A stretch of DNA of 64,000 nt from Streptomyces venezuelae (GCF_008642335.1 NZ_CP029191.1:5580001-5644000), one strand, 5' to 3'; counted from the stretch's first letter, positions 16,245 to 24,998 are shown. A program made the numbers and translations. Notes: generated by a model from the sequence alone, not told the origin.

Positions 16245-17339
16245 GTGAGCTCGACCGGTCACGCCCGCACCGCCGCCCTCGCCATCGGTGCCGCCACCTG
16301 CACCGTCCTCGGCGCGCTGCTCGTGGGCGGCTCCGGGGAAGTGAGCGCGAGCCCGCCGCCCGAGCCCAAGGTGCAGGACGACTTCGACTCCCTCGGCCCC
16401 GAGGTACGCGCCGCGAAGCTCTCCGACGGGCGGACCGCCCACTACTCCGACACCGGCGAGAAGGACGGCAAGCCCGTCCTCTTCATCGGCGGCACCGGCA
16501 CCAGCGCCCGCGCCTCGCACATGACGGACTTCTTCCGCACCACCCGCGAGGACCTGGGCCTGCGCCTCATCTCCGTGGAGCGGAACGGTTTCGGTGACAC
16601 CGAGTTCGATGAGGAGCTCGGCAAGGGGGACTTCGCGAAGGACGCCCTCGAAGTTCTCGACAAGCTCGGTGTCGACGACGTGTCCGTCGTCGCGATATCC
16701 GGCGGCGGCCCCTACGCCGCCGAGCTCGCCGCCCGCGCCCCCGAGCGCGTCTCGCAGCTGCACCTCGCCGCCGCCCTGCCCCCGTACGGCGCCAAGCCCG
16801 AGTACTGCGGTCTCTCGGACGACGCGCTCTCCGACGCCGTCAAGGACCAGATCAAGGACCCCCGCACGTGGTGGGCCTTCCCCGACGACAGCCCCGTCAA
16901 GTCCATTCCCGGCTTCGCCGACACGGCGTACGAGGAAGGGGCGCGCACGTACAACCAGCGCGGCCAGCAGGCCGACCCCGCGCCCCAGGTCCACGAGCAG
17001 AGGCTCTACTGCGGGCGCCCCGGCCCCGACCTGTCGAAGCTCGACGCCCCCGTCTACCTCTACGGCGGCAAGAAGGACACCACCGTGCCGCCCGCGACGC
17101 TGAAGACGTGGCAGCGGGAGCTGCCCGGCACCGCGAAGGTGCGCTCGTACGCCGACTCCGGGCACGACGTGCAGTACCGCCACTGGGACCAGATCCTCGT
17201 CGACCTCGCCGGGCACGGCGACCGCACCGTGGTCTGCAAGGGCGACCACACCCGCGTACTCGTCGCCCGCGAGGCCGACCGCCTCGTCGCCAAGGGCAAG
17301 GCCACCCTCGGCAGCTGCGCCTGGGAGAAGGGCGAGTAG
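16245..17339 (+). CDS. Secreted alpha/beta hydrolase
   Basis: A 364-residue protein with an N-terminal signal or anchor (about 7-30, ending VSASP). The hydrolase fold shows LFIGGTGTSAR (oxyanion region), the nucleophile elbow VVAISGGGPYAA (Ser in AISGG, where the first Gly is replaced by Ala), and SGHDVQYRHW with the catalytic His. The GTG at 16245 follows AGGAGA by 4 nt. It likely hydrolyses an ester or amide outside the membrane; the substrate is unknown. It stands alone, 15 nt from the convergent histidine kinase. Confidence 0.85.
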   Translation: MSSTGHARTAALAIGAATCTVLGALLVGGSGEVSASPPPEPKVQDDFDSLGPEVRAAKLSDGRTAHYSDTGEKDGKPVLFIGGTGTSARASHMTDFFRTTREDLGLRLISVERNGFGDTEFDEELGKGDFAKDALEVLDKLGVDDVSVVAISGGGPYAAELAARAPERVSQLHLAAALPPYGAKPEYCGLSDDALSDAVKDQIKDPRTWWAFPDDSPVKSIPGFADTAYEEGARTYNQRGQQADPAPQVHEQRLYCGRPGPDLSKLDAPVYLYGGKKDTTVPPATLKTWQRELPGTAKVRSYADSGHDVQYRHWDQILVDLAGHGDRTVVCKGDHTRVLVAREADRLVAKGKATLGSCAWEKGE

Positions 17340-17354
17340 ACCGTCCCCGGGCCT

Positions 17355-18755
17355 TCAGGGCGTCGGCAGCGTGACGCGGAACAGTGCGCCTCCTCCCGGC
17401 GCCCGCTCCGCCGTCAGCTCAGCCCCGTGCGCATGCGCGATCTGGCGCGCCATCGCCAGGCCCAGTCCCGAGCCCGGCAGGGCGCGCGCCTTCTCCGCGC
17501 GGTAGAAGCGGTCGAAGACGTACGGCAGGTCCTCCTCCGTGATGCCGGGGCCGTGGTCGCGCACGGTCAGCTCCGTGCGGGTCAACGTGACCTCCACCGG
17601 CCCGCCCGGCGGGCTGAACTTGGCCGCGTTGTCGACGAGGTTGGTGAGCAGGCGGGACAGGCGTGCCGGTACGCCGGGCACGCTGAGGTCGGCCGCCTCC
17701 TGGGCCACGTGGAGCTCGAAGGAGACCGCCGGCCAGTGGCCTCGGGCCGCGTCGACCGTGTGCGCGGCGAGCGGAGCGAGCCGTACCGCTTCCAACAGCG
17801 GCTGCGGCTCCGCCTCCCTCGCCAGCTCGATCAAGTCGTTGACCAGACCCGTGACCTCGCGCAGCTGACGGGCCAGCGCCCCGGAGGCCCGGTCCCGCTG
17901 GGTGTCCGTCAGCCGGTCCGCGCGTGCCAGGAGTTCCGCGTTCGTGCGCAGCGCGGTCAGCGGCGTGCGCAGCTCGTGCGAGGCGTCGGCGACCAGTCGG
18001 CGGCGGGCCGCGACGGACTCCTCCAGTTCGGCCAGCATCGTGTTGAAGGTGGTGGCGAGGCGGGTCACCTCGTCCTCGTGGCCCGGGCGGGCCGGTCGGC
18101 CCGGGGGGAGTTCGATGCGGTGGCGGGCGTCGCGGGTCGCGGCGATGCGCTCGGCGGTGGCCGTGAGGCGGGTGATCGGCGCCAGGCCGGTGCGGGAGAC
18201 CCAGTAGCCCCCGAGGGCCGAGAGCAGGACGCCCGCGCCGCCCACCGCGGCCAGCAGCGACGCGGCCTGGCTGACGCCGCGCTCGGCGATGTCCGCGCGC
18301 AGGGCGACCTGCACCGCCTCGCCCTCCTTGCCGAATGTCGTGGTGTACATGCGGCCCGGCTTGCCGCCGGGGAGCGTGATGTTCGCGTAGTAAGGGGGAC
18401 GGTGGCCGGCGGCGACCGCGCGCGTCCGGTCCGACACCGGCAGCAGGTACGGCTTCGACGGGTCGTCCGCCGCGTCCGCCGGGACGATCTGCGAGCAGGC
18501 GGGCGCGCCGAGGAACCGGCACTCGCCCGTCATGACGCCGAGCCCCTCGGAGCGGTGCTGCTGCGCGATGAGCGTCGCCGACTGGGCGAGGTTCTGGTCC
18601 AGCTGCTGGTACAGCTTGTAGCGGATCACGAAGAACGCGGCGGCGCACACCCCGATCGCCACCACCGCCACGGCGGCCGCCGCGACCACCGCGAGCCGGG
18701 TCCGCAGCGGCCTGCGCCGCCGCCAGCGCGCGCCGAGCCTGCGCCGCGCGCTCAC
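17355..18755 (-). CDS. Membrane sensor histidine kinase (MprB/CseC-like)
   Basis: A 466-residue kinase: TM1 about residues 17-39, an ectodomain of about 110 residues with a Cys pair (GECRFLGAPACSQ), TM2 about 150-170, HAMP, HisKA with LVADASHELRTPL, and HATPase with NLVDNAAKFSP, DHGPGI and GSGLGLAM. The GTG at 18755 overlaps the stop of the regulator gene (GTGA). The frame upstream of this start is only the antisense of the regulator gene. The ectodomain Cys pair may form a disulfide. The signal is unknown; the divergent neighbours suggest a cell-wall cue. Confidence 0.93.
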   Translation of the reverse strand: MSARRRLGARWRRRRPLRTRLAVVAAAAVAVVAIGVCAAAFFVIRYKLYQQLDQNLAQSATLIAQQHRSEGLGVMTGECRFLGAPACSQIVPADAADDPSKPYLLPVSDRTRAVAAGHRPPYYANITLPGGKPGRMYTTTFGKEGEAVQVALRADIAERGVSQAASLLAAVGGAGVLLSALGGYWVSRTGLAPITRLTATAERIAATRDARHRIELPPGRPARPGHEDEVTRLATTFNTMLAELEESVAARRRLVADASHELRTPLTALRTNAELLARADRLTDTQRDRASGALARQLREVTGLVNDLIELAREAEPQPLLEAVRLAPLAAHTVDAARGHWPAVSFELHVAQEAADLSVPGVPARLSRLLTNLVDNAAKFSPPGGPVEVTLTRTELTVRDHGPGITEEDLPYVFDRFYRAEKARALPGSGLGLAMARQIAHAHGAELTAERAPGGGALFRVTLPTP

Positions 18756-19492
18756 GGGGAGCCCAGCCGGTAGCCGACGCCGTGCACGGTGTGGACGAGA
18801 CGCGGCTCGCCGCCCGATTCCAGCTTCCGGCGCAGATAACCCACGTACACGGCGAGCGAGTTGGAGTCCGGGCCGAAGTCGCGGCCCCACACCGCCTGCT
18901 GGATCAGGTCGCGCGGCAGGACCTGCCCCGCGTTGCGCAGCAGCAGTTCGAGCAGGACGGCCTCCGTGCGGCTGAACTCGACCCGCCGCCCGCCGCGCCG
19001 ACCGGTGCGCGTCGCGGGGTCCAGGACCAGATCGCCGTACGAGAGGTCGTCGCCGTCGTCCGCGGCACGCTCCGGCGTCGCGCGCCGCAGCAGCGCCCGC
19101 ACCCGCGCCACCAGCTCGTCGAGCGCGAACGGCTTGACCAGGTAGTCGTCGGCGCCCGCGTCCAGGCCGTCGACGCGCTCGCTCACCGAGTCCAGGGCCG
19201 TGAGCACCAGGACCGGCGTGCGGTCGCCCGCGGCGCGCAGCTGACGGCAGACCGCGAGGCCGTCCATGACCGGCATCATCACGTCGAGGACCAGCAGGTC
19301 CGGCTGCCAGCGCGCCACCGCCGTGAGCGCGCGGTGGCCGTCCGCCGCGCCCCGCACCTGGTGACCCTCGACCGTCAGGGCGTCCTCGACGGCGGCGCGG
19401 ACCTCGGGGTCGTCGTCGACGACGAGGATGCGGTGCGCCGTCCCGCCCGCGCCCGGCGGGCCACCCTTGTTGGTCACGCTCGTGAGACTCAT
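18752..19492 (-). CDS. OmpR-family response regulator
   Basis: A 246-residue regulator. The receiver domain has VVDDDPEVR (acidic pocket), LLVLDVMMP (phospho-accepting Asp), LTALDS and DYLVKPF (Lys). The winged helix ends VYVGYLRRKLE and VHTVHGVGYRLG. It is the first gene of the two-component operon, coupled to the kinase. Only 64 bp separate it from the divergent murG-like gene, and that gap carries a direct repeat of the OmpR-operator type, so it probably controls both directions. Confidence 0.95.
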   Translation of the reverse strand: MSLTSVTNKGGPPGAGGTAHRILVVDDDPEVRAAVEDALTVEGHQVRGAADGHRALTAVARWQPDLLVLDVMMPVMDGLAVCRQLRAAGDRTPVLVLTALDSVSERVDGLDAGADDYLVKPFALDELVARVRALLRRATPERAADDGDDLSYGDLVLDPATRTGRRGGRRVEFSRTEAVLLELLLRNAGQVLPRDLIQQAVWGRDFGPDSNSLAVYVGYLRRKLESGGEPRLVHTVHGVGYRLGSP

Positions 19493-19514
19493 GGTCCAAA
19501 GGTGCCAAACGCGG

Positions 19515-19531
19515 CTCTTAAAACCCTCTTA
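19515..19531. promoter_or_regulatory. Direct repeat CTCTTA x2 in the TCS/murG-like divergent promoter
   Basis: CTCTTA occurs at 19515-19520 and again at 19526-19531, 11 bp apart (one helical turn), in the context TCTTAAAACCCTCTTAGA. OmpR-family regulators typically bind such tandem direct repeats. Confidence 0.6.
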
Positions 19532-19556
19532 GACCTGCGCGTGAGGCTCCACTGCC

Positions 19557-20705
19557 ATGCGAACCTCTCTCTCCGTCGTGATCGGCGCGGGCGGCACCGG
19601 CGGGCACATCTATCCCGGCCTCGCCCTCGCCGACGCGCTGCGCAGGGCCGTACCGGACGCGGTGATCTCCTTCGTCGGCACCGAACGGGGCCTGGAGACC
19701 CGGCTGATACCCGACGCCGGGTACCGGCTCCACACCGTCGACATGATCCCCTTCGATCCGTCGCTCGGCGCCCGCCGCTACCTGCTCCCCGCCGCCCTCC
19801 TGAAGTCCGGCGCCCAGTGCCGGGCCATCCTGCGCGAGCAGGGCGCACAGGTCGCCGTCGGCATGGGCGGCTACCCCAGCGCCCCCGTCATCGTCGGCGC
19901 CCGCATGGCGGGGCTGCCCAGCCTCATCCACGAGTCCAACGCCGTACCGGGCCGCGCCAACCGGTTCGCCGCCCGGCTCACCCCGAACATCGCCGTCGCC
20001 TTCGACCGCAGCCGCGCCCACCTGCCCGGCGGCGACCGCGCGCACACCACCGGCATGCCGATCGCGGCGCCGCTCGCCGCGCTCGACCGCGCCGCGCTGC
20101 GCCCGGAGGCCCGGCGCGAGCTCGGCGTGCCGCCCGGCGCCCGCCTGATCCTCTTCAACGGCGGCAGCCTCGGCGCGGCCCGCCTCACGGCGGCGGCGGT
20201 CGGCCTCGCGGCGCGGTGGCGGGAGCGCGGGGACGTACACCTCCTCATCAAGACCGGGCCCGCGGCCCTTGCGGAGACGCGGGCGCGGCTCGCCGCCGAG
20301 GGCGGTGACGCGGTCGCCCGCGCCGTTCCCTACCTCGACCGCATGGACCTCTCCTATGCCGCCGCCGACCTCGTCGTGTGCCGTGCGGGCTCGGCGACCG
20401 TCGCCGAACTCGCCGCCACCGGCGTCCCCGCCGTCCTCGTGCCCTACCCGCACGCGCCCGGCGACCACCAGACCCACAACGCGCGGGTCCTCTCCGACGC
20501 CGGGGCGGGCCTCCTGCTGCCCGACGCCGAGACCACCGCGGACCGGCTCGCGCGGCTCGTCGGCCCGCTCCTCGCGGACCCGGTGCGGCTCGCCGCGATG
20601 AGCGGCGCCGCCGACCCCGGACCGCACGCCCGCGCCGCCGACCTGCTCGCCGAGCGGGTCCTCGGCCTCACCCACCCCACGTCCCACCTGGAGCACGCAG
20701 CATGA
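19557..20705 (+). CDS. MurG paralogue (GT28 N-acetylglucosaminyltransferase-like)
   Basis: A 382-residue GT-B glycosyltransferase of family 28. It has GAGGTGGHIYPGLALADAL (the Gly-rich lipid-binding loop), MGGYPSAPVIV, HESNAVPGRANR and FNGGSLGA, all MurG marks, and VVCRAGSATVAELAATGVPAVLVPYP (donor site). The essential murG sits in the dcw cluster, so this is a second copy tied to a two-component system and an SDR gene, not the housekeeping enzyme. It may glycosylate a lipid II-like or other polyprenyl-linked acceptor; that is inference. The stop overlaps the SDR ATG (ATGA). Confidence 0.88.
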   Translation: MRTSLSVVIGAGGTGGHIYPGLALADALRRAVPDAVISFVGTERGLETRLIPDAGYRLHTVDMIPFDPSLGARRYLLPAALLKSGAQCRAILREQGAQVAVGMGGYPSAPVIVGARMAGLPSLIHESNAVPGRANRFAARLTPNIAVAFDRSRAHLPGGDRAHTTGMPIAAPLAALDRAALRPEARRELGVPPGARLILFNGGSLGAARLTAAAVGLAARWRERGDVHLLIKTGPAALAETRARLAAEGGDAVARAVPYLDRMDLSYAAADLVVCRAGSATVAELAATGVPAVLVPYPHAPGDHQTHNARVLSDAGAGLLLPDAETTADRLARLVGPLLADPVRLAAMSGAADPGPHARAADLLAERVLGLTHPTSHLEHAA

Positions 20706-21697
20706 GCACCTTTTCCTGGCAGAACCGCACCGTCCTCGTCACCGGCGCCGAGGGCTTCATCGGCTCGACGCTCGTCGACCAGCTCCTCGAAGCGGGCGCG
20801 AAGGTCCGCGCGTTCGTGCACTACAAGCCGTACGCGGAGAAGGGGCACCTGGCGCATCTCCTCGGTGACCCGCGGGTCGAGATGATCGCGGGCGACGTAC
20901 GGGACGCCGGGCGCGTGATGGACGCGGTCGCCGGGTGCGACACGGTCTTCCACCTCGCCGCGCTGATCGGCATCCCGTACTCGTACGATTCCCCGGGCGC
21001 GTACGTCCAGACGAACGTCGTCGGCACGGAGAACGTCGCGGAGGCGTGCCGACGGCACTCCGTGCGACGCATGGTGCATACGTCCACGAGCGAGGTGTAC
21101 GGGACTGCCCTGACGGCGCCGATCAGTGAGGCGCACCCGCTCCAGCCGCAGTCGCCGTACTCCGCGTCGAAGATCGGCGCCGACATGATGGCGCTCTCGC
21201 ACTGGCACGCGTTCGAGCTGCCGGTGACGGTGGTGCGGCCCTTCAACACGTACGGTCCGCGCCAGTCGGCCCGTGCCGTCATCCCGACGATCCTCGCCCA
21301 ACTGCACGCCGGTGCGCGCGAGATCAAGCTGGGGTCGCTGACGCCCACGCGGGACTTCACGTATGTGACGGACACGGCGCGCGGGTTCATGGCGATGGCG
21401 GTCGCCGACCGGGTGCTCGGCCACGTGGTCAACCTCGGCGTGGGCCGGGAGATCTCGATCGGTGACCTCGCGGAGGCGTTGATCGCGGCGTCGGGGCGGG
21501 AGGCGTCCGTGGTCGTCGACCCGGCGCGGCTTCGGCCCTCGGGGAGTGAGGTGGAGCGGTTGCTGTCGGACAACTCCCGGGCGCGGGAGTGGGCGGGGTG
21601 GGTTCCTGAGGTCTCCCTCGCGGACGGGCTCAAGCACACGTCGGCCTGGGTCGCCGAGAACCTGGCGTTGTTTGCTCCTGGGCGGTATCAGGTCTGA
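20702..21697 (+). CDS. NAD-dependent nucleotide-sugar epimerase/4,6-dehydratase (SDR)
   Basis: A 331-residue extended SDR protein. The Rossmann motif TGAEGFIG is near residue 15, followed by VFHLAALIGIPYSY and TSEVYGTAL, and the active-site pair is YSASK. The nucleotide-sugar region is RPFNTYGPRQS. The N-terminal VRAFVHYKP and general plan recall LegB/UDP-GlcNAc 4,6-dehydratase-like enzymes. It is coupled to the MurG paralogue by ATGA, so it probably provides a modified UDP-sugar as donor. The exact sugar cannot be deduced. Confidence 0.85.
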   Translation: MSTFSWQNRTVLVTGAEGFIGSTLVDQLLEAGAKVRAFVHYKPYAEKGHLAHLLGDPRVEMIAGDVRDAGRVMDAVAGCDTVFHLAALIGIPYSYDSPGAYVQTNVVGTENVAEACRRHSVRRMVHTSTSEVYGTALTAPISEAHPLQPQSPYSASKIGADMMALSHWHAFELPVTVVRPFNTYGPRQSARAVIPTILAQLHAGAREIKLGSLTPTRDFTYVTDTARGFMAMAVADRVLGHVVNLGVGREISIGDLAEALIAASGREASVVVDPARLRPSGSEVERLLSDNSRAREWAGWVPEVSLADGLKHTSAWVAENLALFAPGRYQV

Positions 21698-21730
21698 CCT
21701 CGGCCGCGGGCCGGTGGGGCGGAACCTGTA

Positions 21731-21780
21731 CCGCCGCTTCGCGGCGGATCACTCCCACCCGCCCACCCGTTTACCCCGCA
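21731..21780. repeat. Dispersed 50-bp repeat, copy B
   Basis: It begins with the hairpin CCGCCGC-TTC-GCGGCGG and ends CACCCGTTTACCCCGCA; it matches copy A at 7698-7747. It lies between the SDR stop (21697) and the convergent tetR stop, so the hairpin can end transcription. Confidence 0.75.
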
Positions 21781-21804
21781 CCGCAACCTCCGCGTAGGAG
21801 CGCC

Positions 21805-22446
21805 TCAGGACTGGGCCGCTGCCGCCGCCAAGCCGCCCAGGAGGAGCAGGGTGAAGCGGCGGGCCCATTCCTCGTCTACCGGTTCCGCGCTGACCAGGGC
21901 GCGGTGGACCACCGCGCCCGCGATCACGTCGAAGATGAGGTCGGCGGTGCGGGACGCCGAGACCGCGTCGGGTTCGGCGGGGAGTTCGCCGCGCTCCTGG
22001 GCCCGCTTGCGGCCCGCGAGGACGAGCCGCTTCTGGCGGTCGACGATGGAGGCGCGGATGCGGTCCCGCAGCGGCTCGTCCGTCGTGGACTCCGCGACCA
22101 CCGCCATGAGTGCCGTCTTCGTCTCGGGCCGGCCGAGCAGCACCGCGAACTGGAGGACGACGCCCTCGATGTCGGCGGCGAGGCTGCCCCGGTCGGGCAG
22201 CTCCAGCTCGTCGAAGAGCTCCGCCACCGCGTCGACGACGAGCTCGCTCTTGCCCGCCCAGCGTCGGTAGAGGGTCGTCTTGGCGACGCCCGCGCGCGTG
22301 GCGACGGCGCCCAGCGTCAGCTTGGACCAGCCGAGTTCGACGAGGCCCTGCCGGGTCGCCTCCAGGATCGCGGCGTCGGCGGCCGCGCTGCGCGGGCGGC
22401 CGCCGGTGCGGGCGGGCGGCGTGGAGGACGACGTACGGCTCTGCAT
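21805..22446 (-). CDS. TetR-family transcriptional regulator
   Basis: A 213-residue TetR protein from the ATG at 22446 (MQSRTSSS); an in-frame ATG at 22458 would add four residues but overlaps the apparent -10. The HTH is AILEATRQGLVELGWSKLTLGAVATRAGVAKTTLYRRWAGKSELV, with a TetR_C-like helical domain after it. There is no adjacent target in the same unit; the divergent region to 22738 includes an inverted repeat. The ligand is unknown. Confidence 0.88.
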   Translation of the reverse strand: MQSRTSSSTPPARTGGRPRSAAADAAILEATRQGLVELGWSKLTLGAVATRAGVAKTTLYRRWAGKSELVVDAVAELFDELELPDRGSLAADIEGVVLQFAVLLGRPETKTALMAVVAESTTDEPLRDRIRASIVDRQKRLVLAGRKRAQERGELPAEPDAVSASRTADLIFDVIAGAVVHRALVSAEPVDEEWARRFTLLLLGGLAAAAAQS

Positions 22447-22453
22447 GGCGGCG

Positions 22454-22459
22454 ACCATA
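22454..22459 (-). promoter_or_regulatory. -10 element of tetR (leaderless type)
   Basis: TATGGT on the minus strand, 7 nt before the ATG at 22446. No Shine-Dalgarno is seen. Confidence 0.4.
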
Positions 22460-22541
22460 CCGGTCAGTACGTAGCCGTTCGGGGTGCCGAGTGAGGGAGA
22501 TCACCGGAAGGGGGCTCCCCAGGCCCGGCGGGCGACAGTTA

Positions 22542-22558
22542 CGCTACGACCCGTAGCG
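22542..22558. promoter_or_regulatory. Inverted repeat upstream of the thioredoxin-TPR gene
   Basis: CGCTACG-ACC-CGTAGCG has perfect 7-bp arms and lies in the 290-bp divergent intergenic region. It is a candidate regulator site for one of the two genes. Confidence 0.4.
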
Positions 22559-22738
22559 AAAGCCACGAGCGACAGACCACGCAATACCGGCCAGGGGTGG
22601 GGACCCCGGGCCATCGAACGTCATCGACCGGTCCGCCGGTCTCCACAGGGACCTGAACCGTGCCGCCCCTGACCCCGCATTCCGGCGGAGGGTCACGGAC
22701 GGGCGCGGTTCCCGCACGGCTTGGGGGAGGATGTACTC

Positions 22739-23722
22739 ATGCAGCCACGGAACATGTCCATGAGCGGAGTCGTCGACCTCGCCGCGGTGAAGGCGGCCCA
22801 GGAGGCCAAGGCGAAGGCGGAGCAGGCGCGCGCCGAAGCGGCCCGGCAGGGCGGGGGCGCGGCGGGTGCCGCGATCTCCCCGGCCTCCCTCGTCATCGAG
22901 GTCGACGAGGCGGGCTTCGAGCGCGACGTCCTGCAGCGCTCCACCGAGGTCCCGGTCGTCATCGACTTCTGGGCCGAGTGGTGCGAGCCGTGCAAGCAGC
23001 TGGGCCCCCTCCTTGAGCGGCTCGCGCAGGAATACAACGGCCGTTTCCTTCTTGCCAAGATCGATGTCGACGCGAACCAGATGCTGATGCAGCAGTTCGG
23101 GGTCCAGGGGATCCCGGCTGTCTTCGCGGTGGTGGCCGGACAGGCCCTGCCCCTTTTCCAGGGTGCCGCCCCCGAGGGGCAGATCCGCCAGACCCTGGAC
23201 CAGCTCATCCAGGTCGGCGAGGAGCGCTTCGGCCTGACCGGTCTGGTCGTCGACGCGGACGCGCAGGGCGAGCAGGCCGTCGCGGCGCCCGAGGTGCCGG
23301 CAGGTCCGTACGACGCCCTGCTCGAAGCGGCCGTGCAGGCGCTGGACGCGGGCGATCTCGCCGGTGCCGTGCAGGCGTACAGGAACGTGCTCAGCGACGA
23401 TCCCGCCAACACCGAGGCCAAGCTCGGCCTCGCCCAGGCCGAACTGCTCCAGCGCGTCCAGGGCCTGGACGCCCAGGTGGTCCGCAAGGACGCGGCCGAC
23501 CGTCCCACCGATGTGCAGGCGCAGATCGCCGCGGCCGACCTGGACCTGGTGGGCGGCCACGTCGAGGACGCCTTCGGGCGGCTCGTCGACACCGTCCAGC
23601 GCACCGCGGGCGACGACAGGGACGCGGCGCGGGTGCGGCTCCTCGAACTCTTCGAGGTCGTGGGCGGCGAGGACCCGCGCGTGACGTCGGCGCGCACGGC
23701 ACTCGCCCGGGTCCTTTTCTGA
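22739..23722 (+). CDS. Thioredoxin-fold protein with TPR-like domain (CnoX/YbbN type)
   Basis: A 327-residue protein. After an Ala/Lys/Gln-rich leader (about 1-45) comes a thioredoxin domain with WCEPC (Cys82, Cys85) and the cis-Pro region GIPAVFAV. A C-terminal tetratricopeptide-like helical domain (about 190-327) has AGDLAGAVQAYRNVLSDDPAN. CnoX/YbbN proteins are holdase chaperones that protect clients from over-oxidation and hand them to GroEL or DnaK. Unlike E. coli YbbN, both active-site cysteines are kept. The ATG at 22739 follows GGGAGG by 8 nt. Confidence 0.9.
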   Translation: MQPRNMSMSGVVDLAAVKAAQEAKAKAEQARAEAARQGGGAAGAAISPASLVIEVDEAGFERDVLQRSTEVPVVIDFWAEWCEPCKQLGPLLERLAQEYNGRFLLAKIDVDANQMLMQQFGVQGIPAVFAVVAGQALPLFQGAAPEGQIRQTLDQLIQVGEERFGLTGLVVDADAQGEQAVAAPEVPAGPYDALLEAAVQALDAGDLAGAVQAYRNVLSDDPANTEAKLGLAQAELLQRVQGLDAQVVRKDAADRPTDVQAQIAAADLDLVGGHVEDAFGRLVDTVQRTAGDDRDAARVRLLELFEVVGGEDPRVTSARTALARVLF

Positions 23723-23805
23723 CCCGGATCCCGCACCCCCGGCTGACCAGTCCCTAAACGCGGGGCACTGTGATGCCGGAGTGAAAAGTCTGTTCCCAGG
23801 CGTCA

Positions 23806-23847
23806 CAGTGGCCGCACTTTGCCAAAACTTGGCAAATGCGGCCACTG
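23806..23847. repeat. Long hairpin with an inner TTTGCCAA/TTGGCAAA dyad
   Basis: CAGTGGCCGCA pairs with TGCGGCCACTG (11 bp), then after one bulged C TTTGCCAA pairs with TTGGCAAA (8 bp), leaving a 3-nt AAC loop. No T-tract follows, so it is not an ordinary terminator. It begins 83 nt after the thioredoxin-TPR stop. Confidence 0.75.
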
Positions 23848-23975
23848 TTACTGCGAGTAAGACATCGGCTTCCCTCTGCGTGGATACGTCCGATGATGCC
23901 CCGTTCTGCGACGCCGTTCGGGGCCACCGTCCGTGCCCGACCGATACCGCCCGGTCGCGCTTCGGTTATCCGGCC

Positions 23976-23991
23976 GTTACTAGCCAGTAAC
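23976..23991. promoter_or_regulatory. GTTACT-N4-AGTAAC dyad
   Basis: Perfect 6-bp arms with a 4-nt spacer. A related TTACT-GCG-AGTAA lies at 23848-23860. Dyads of this form are bound by TetR-family lipid regulators in actinomycetes; assignment here is inference. Confidence 0.5.
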
Positions 23992-24365
23992 GAACCCCCT
24001 TGTGCGGGGGCCGAGAATGCACCACGATCGGCCACGCTCGGTCCGTTGACCCGCAGCCCGAAAGCCAGTCGGGAGCGGGCCTTTCGGGTCCCCACCGAGC
24101 AGGCCGGTGACGCCGTCGCCGGTCTGGACAGGGGGGTCTCTGCCGTCACCGGCAGGGCCTGTCCGCGAGGTTGTGCGTGATGCGTCAGGCGCGACCAGTG
24201 GTTGTCGCTCGGGGGTGATCGCCGGTGAACGTGGTGCGGTTGCGCGCCTCCGATGCGGGCGCTCTCCTTCCCGAGGACGTAGCACTTCTCCCATCCCTGC
24301 CCGGCTGAGCCGCCCGAAAGGGAGCAGTCAGGGCCGGAGATGTACGTCCGAGAAGGAGGAAAGTC

Positions 24366-24998
24366 ATGGAATCTGTGGCTCGTGGCGGAACCAGATGGAA
24401 GCGGTTCGCCGTAGTCATGGTGCCGAGCGTCGCGGCTACCGCCGCGATAGGTGTCGCCCTCTCGCAGGGCGCGCTCGCGGCATCGTTCAGTGTGTCCGGC
24501 CAGTCGTTCAAGGTGTCGGCCGACAAGCTCGACGGCCGCGGAATGGTTCAGTACGGCGGCGTTGACGTCGGTGTCGACATGGAGGGCAAGAAGGCCGCCC
24601 ACCCCGTGTCGGTCTCCGCCTTCAAGAAGGCCAAGATCACCAACATGTGTCAGTCCGTCGTGACGCACATCCCGGTGCTCGGCGACGTCACGCTCCAGCT
24701 GAACGCGGGTGGCGGCAAGAAGCCCGTCGAGGCCAAGAACCTGTACATCGACGTGGCGCAGCTCGATGCCGACGCCGAGTTCAGGGACATCAACATCGGT
24801 GTCGCGGCCGGGTCCTCCACCAAGGGCCCCGGCATGAAGGGCGGCAAGGAGCAGGCGAACCCCAACGGTTTCGCCCAGGAAGCCGACCGCGCCATCCTGA
24901 AGGACATCGAGCAGACGGCCTGGGCCACCAGCGCCGGAACCTTCAAGCTGAGCGGCCTCAACATGAAGCTGCACAAGGGCAAGAAGGAGTGCTTCTAA
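24366..24998 (+). CDS. DUF6230 exported protein
   Basis: A 210-residue protein with one N-terminal signal/anchor segment (about 14-38, SVAATAAIGVALSQGALAASF), followed by a beta-rich domain with the DUF6230 features FSVSGQSFKVSADKLDGRGMVQY and a single conserved Cys (MCQS). It also ends in a Cys (KKECF), so the two could pair. It has a strong AAGGAGG site. It is followed by the DUF6114 gene, a regular association in Streptomyces. The function is unknown; a cell-surface lipid-handling or coat role is only a guess. Confidence 0.85.
   Translation: MESVARGGTRWKRFAVVMVPSVAATAAIGVALSQGALAASFSVSGQSFKVSADKLDGRGMVQYGGVDVGVDMEGKKAAHPVSVSAFKKAKITNMCQSVVTHIPVLGDVTLQLNAGGGKKPVEAKNLYIDVAQLDADAEFRDINIGVAAGSSTKGPGMKGGKEQANPNGFAQEADRAILKDIEQTAWATSAGTFKLSGLNMKLHKGKKECF

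Larger units (their letters stand above)
23723..24365. other. 640-bp intergenic region with hairpin and TTACT/AGTAA dyads
   Basis: No gene with credible composition is seen; short open frames read as random. It contains a 42-bp hairpin (23806-23847), a dyad directly after it (23848-23860), and a second dyad at 23976-23991. The last 20 bp carry a strong Shine-Dalgarno AGAAGGAGG for the DUF6230 gene. Its size and signals suggest a long regulated leader for the DUF6230 operon. Confidence 0.6.

Noticed and set aside
19557..20705. The essential murG gene of the dcw cluster
   Set aside because: No mur, fts or ddl genes are around; the neighbours are a two-component system and a nucleotide-sugar SDR, so it is a paralogue.
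23781..24180. Short plus-strand open frames in the 640-bp leader of the DUF6230 operon
   Set aside because: No Shine-Dalgarno, composition unlike neighbours, and they overlap the hairpin and dyads.
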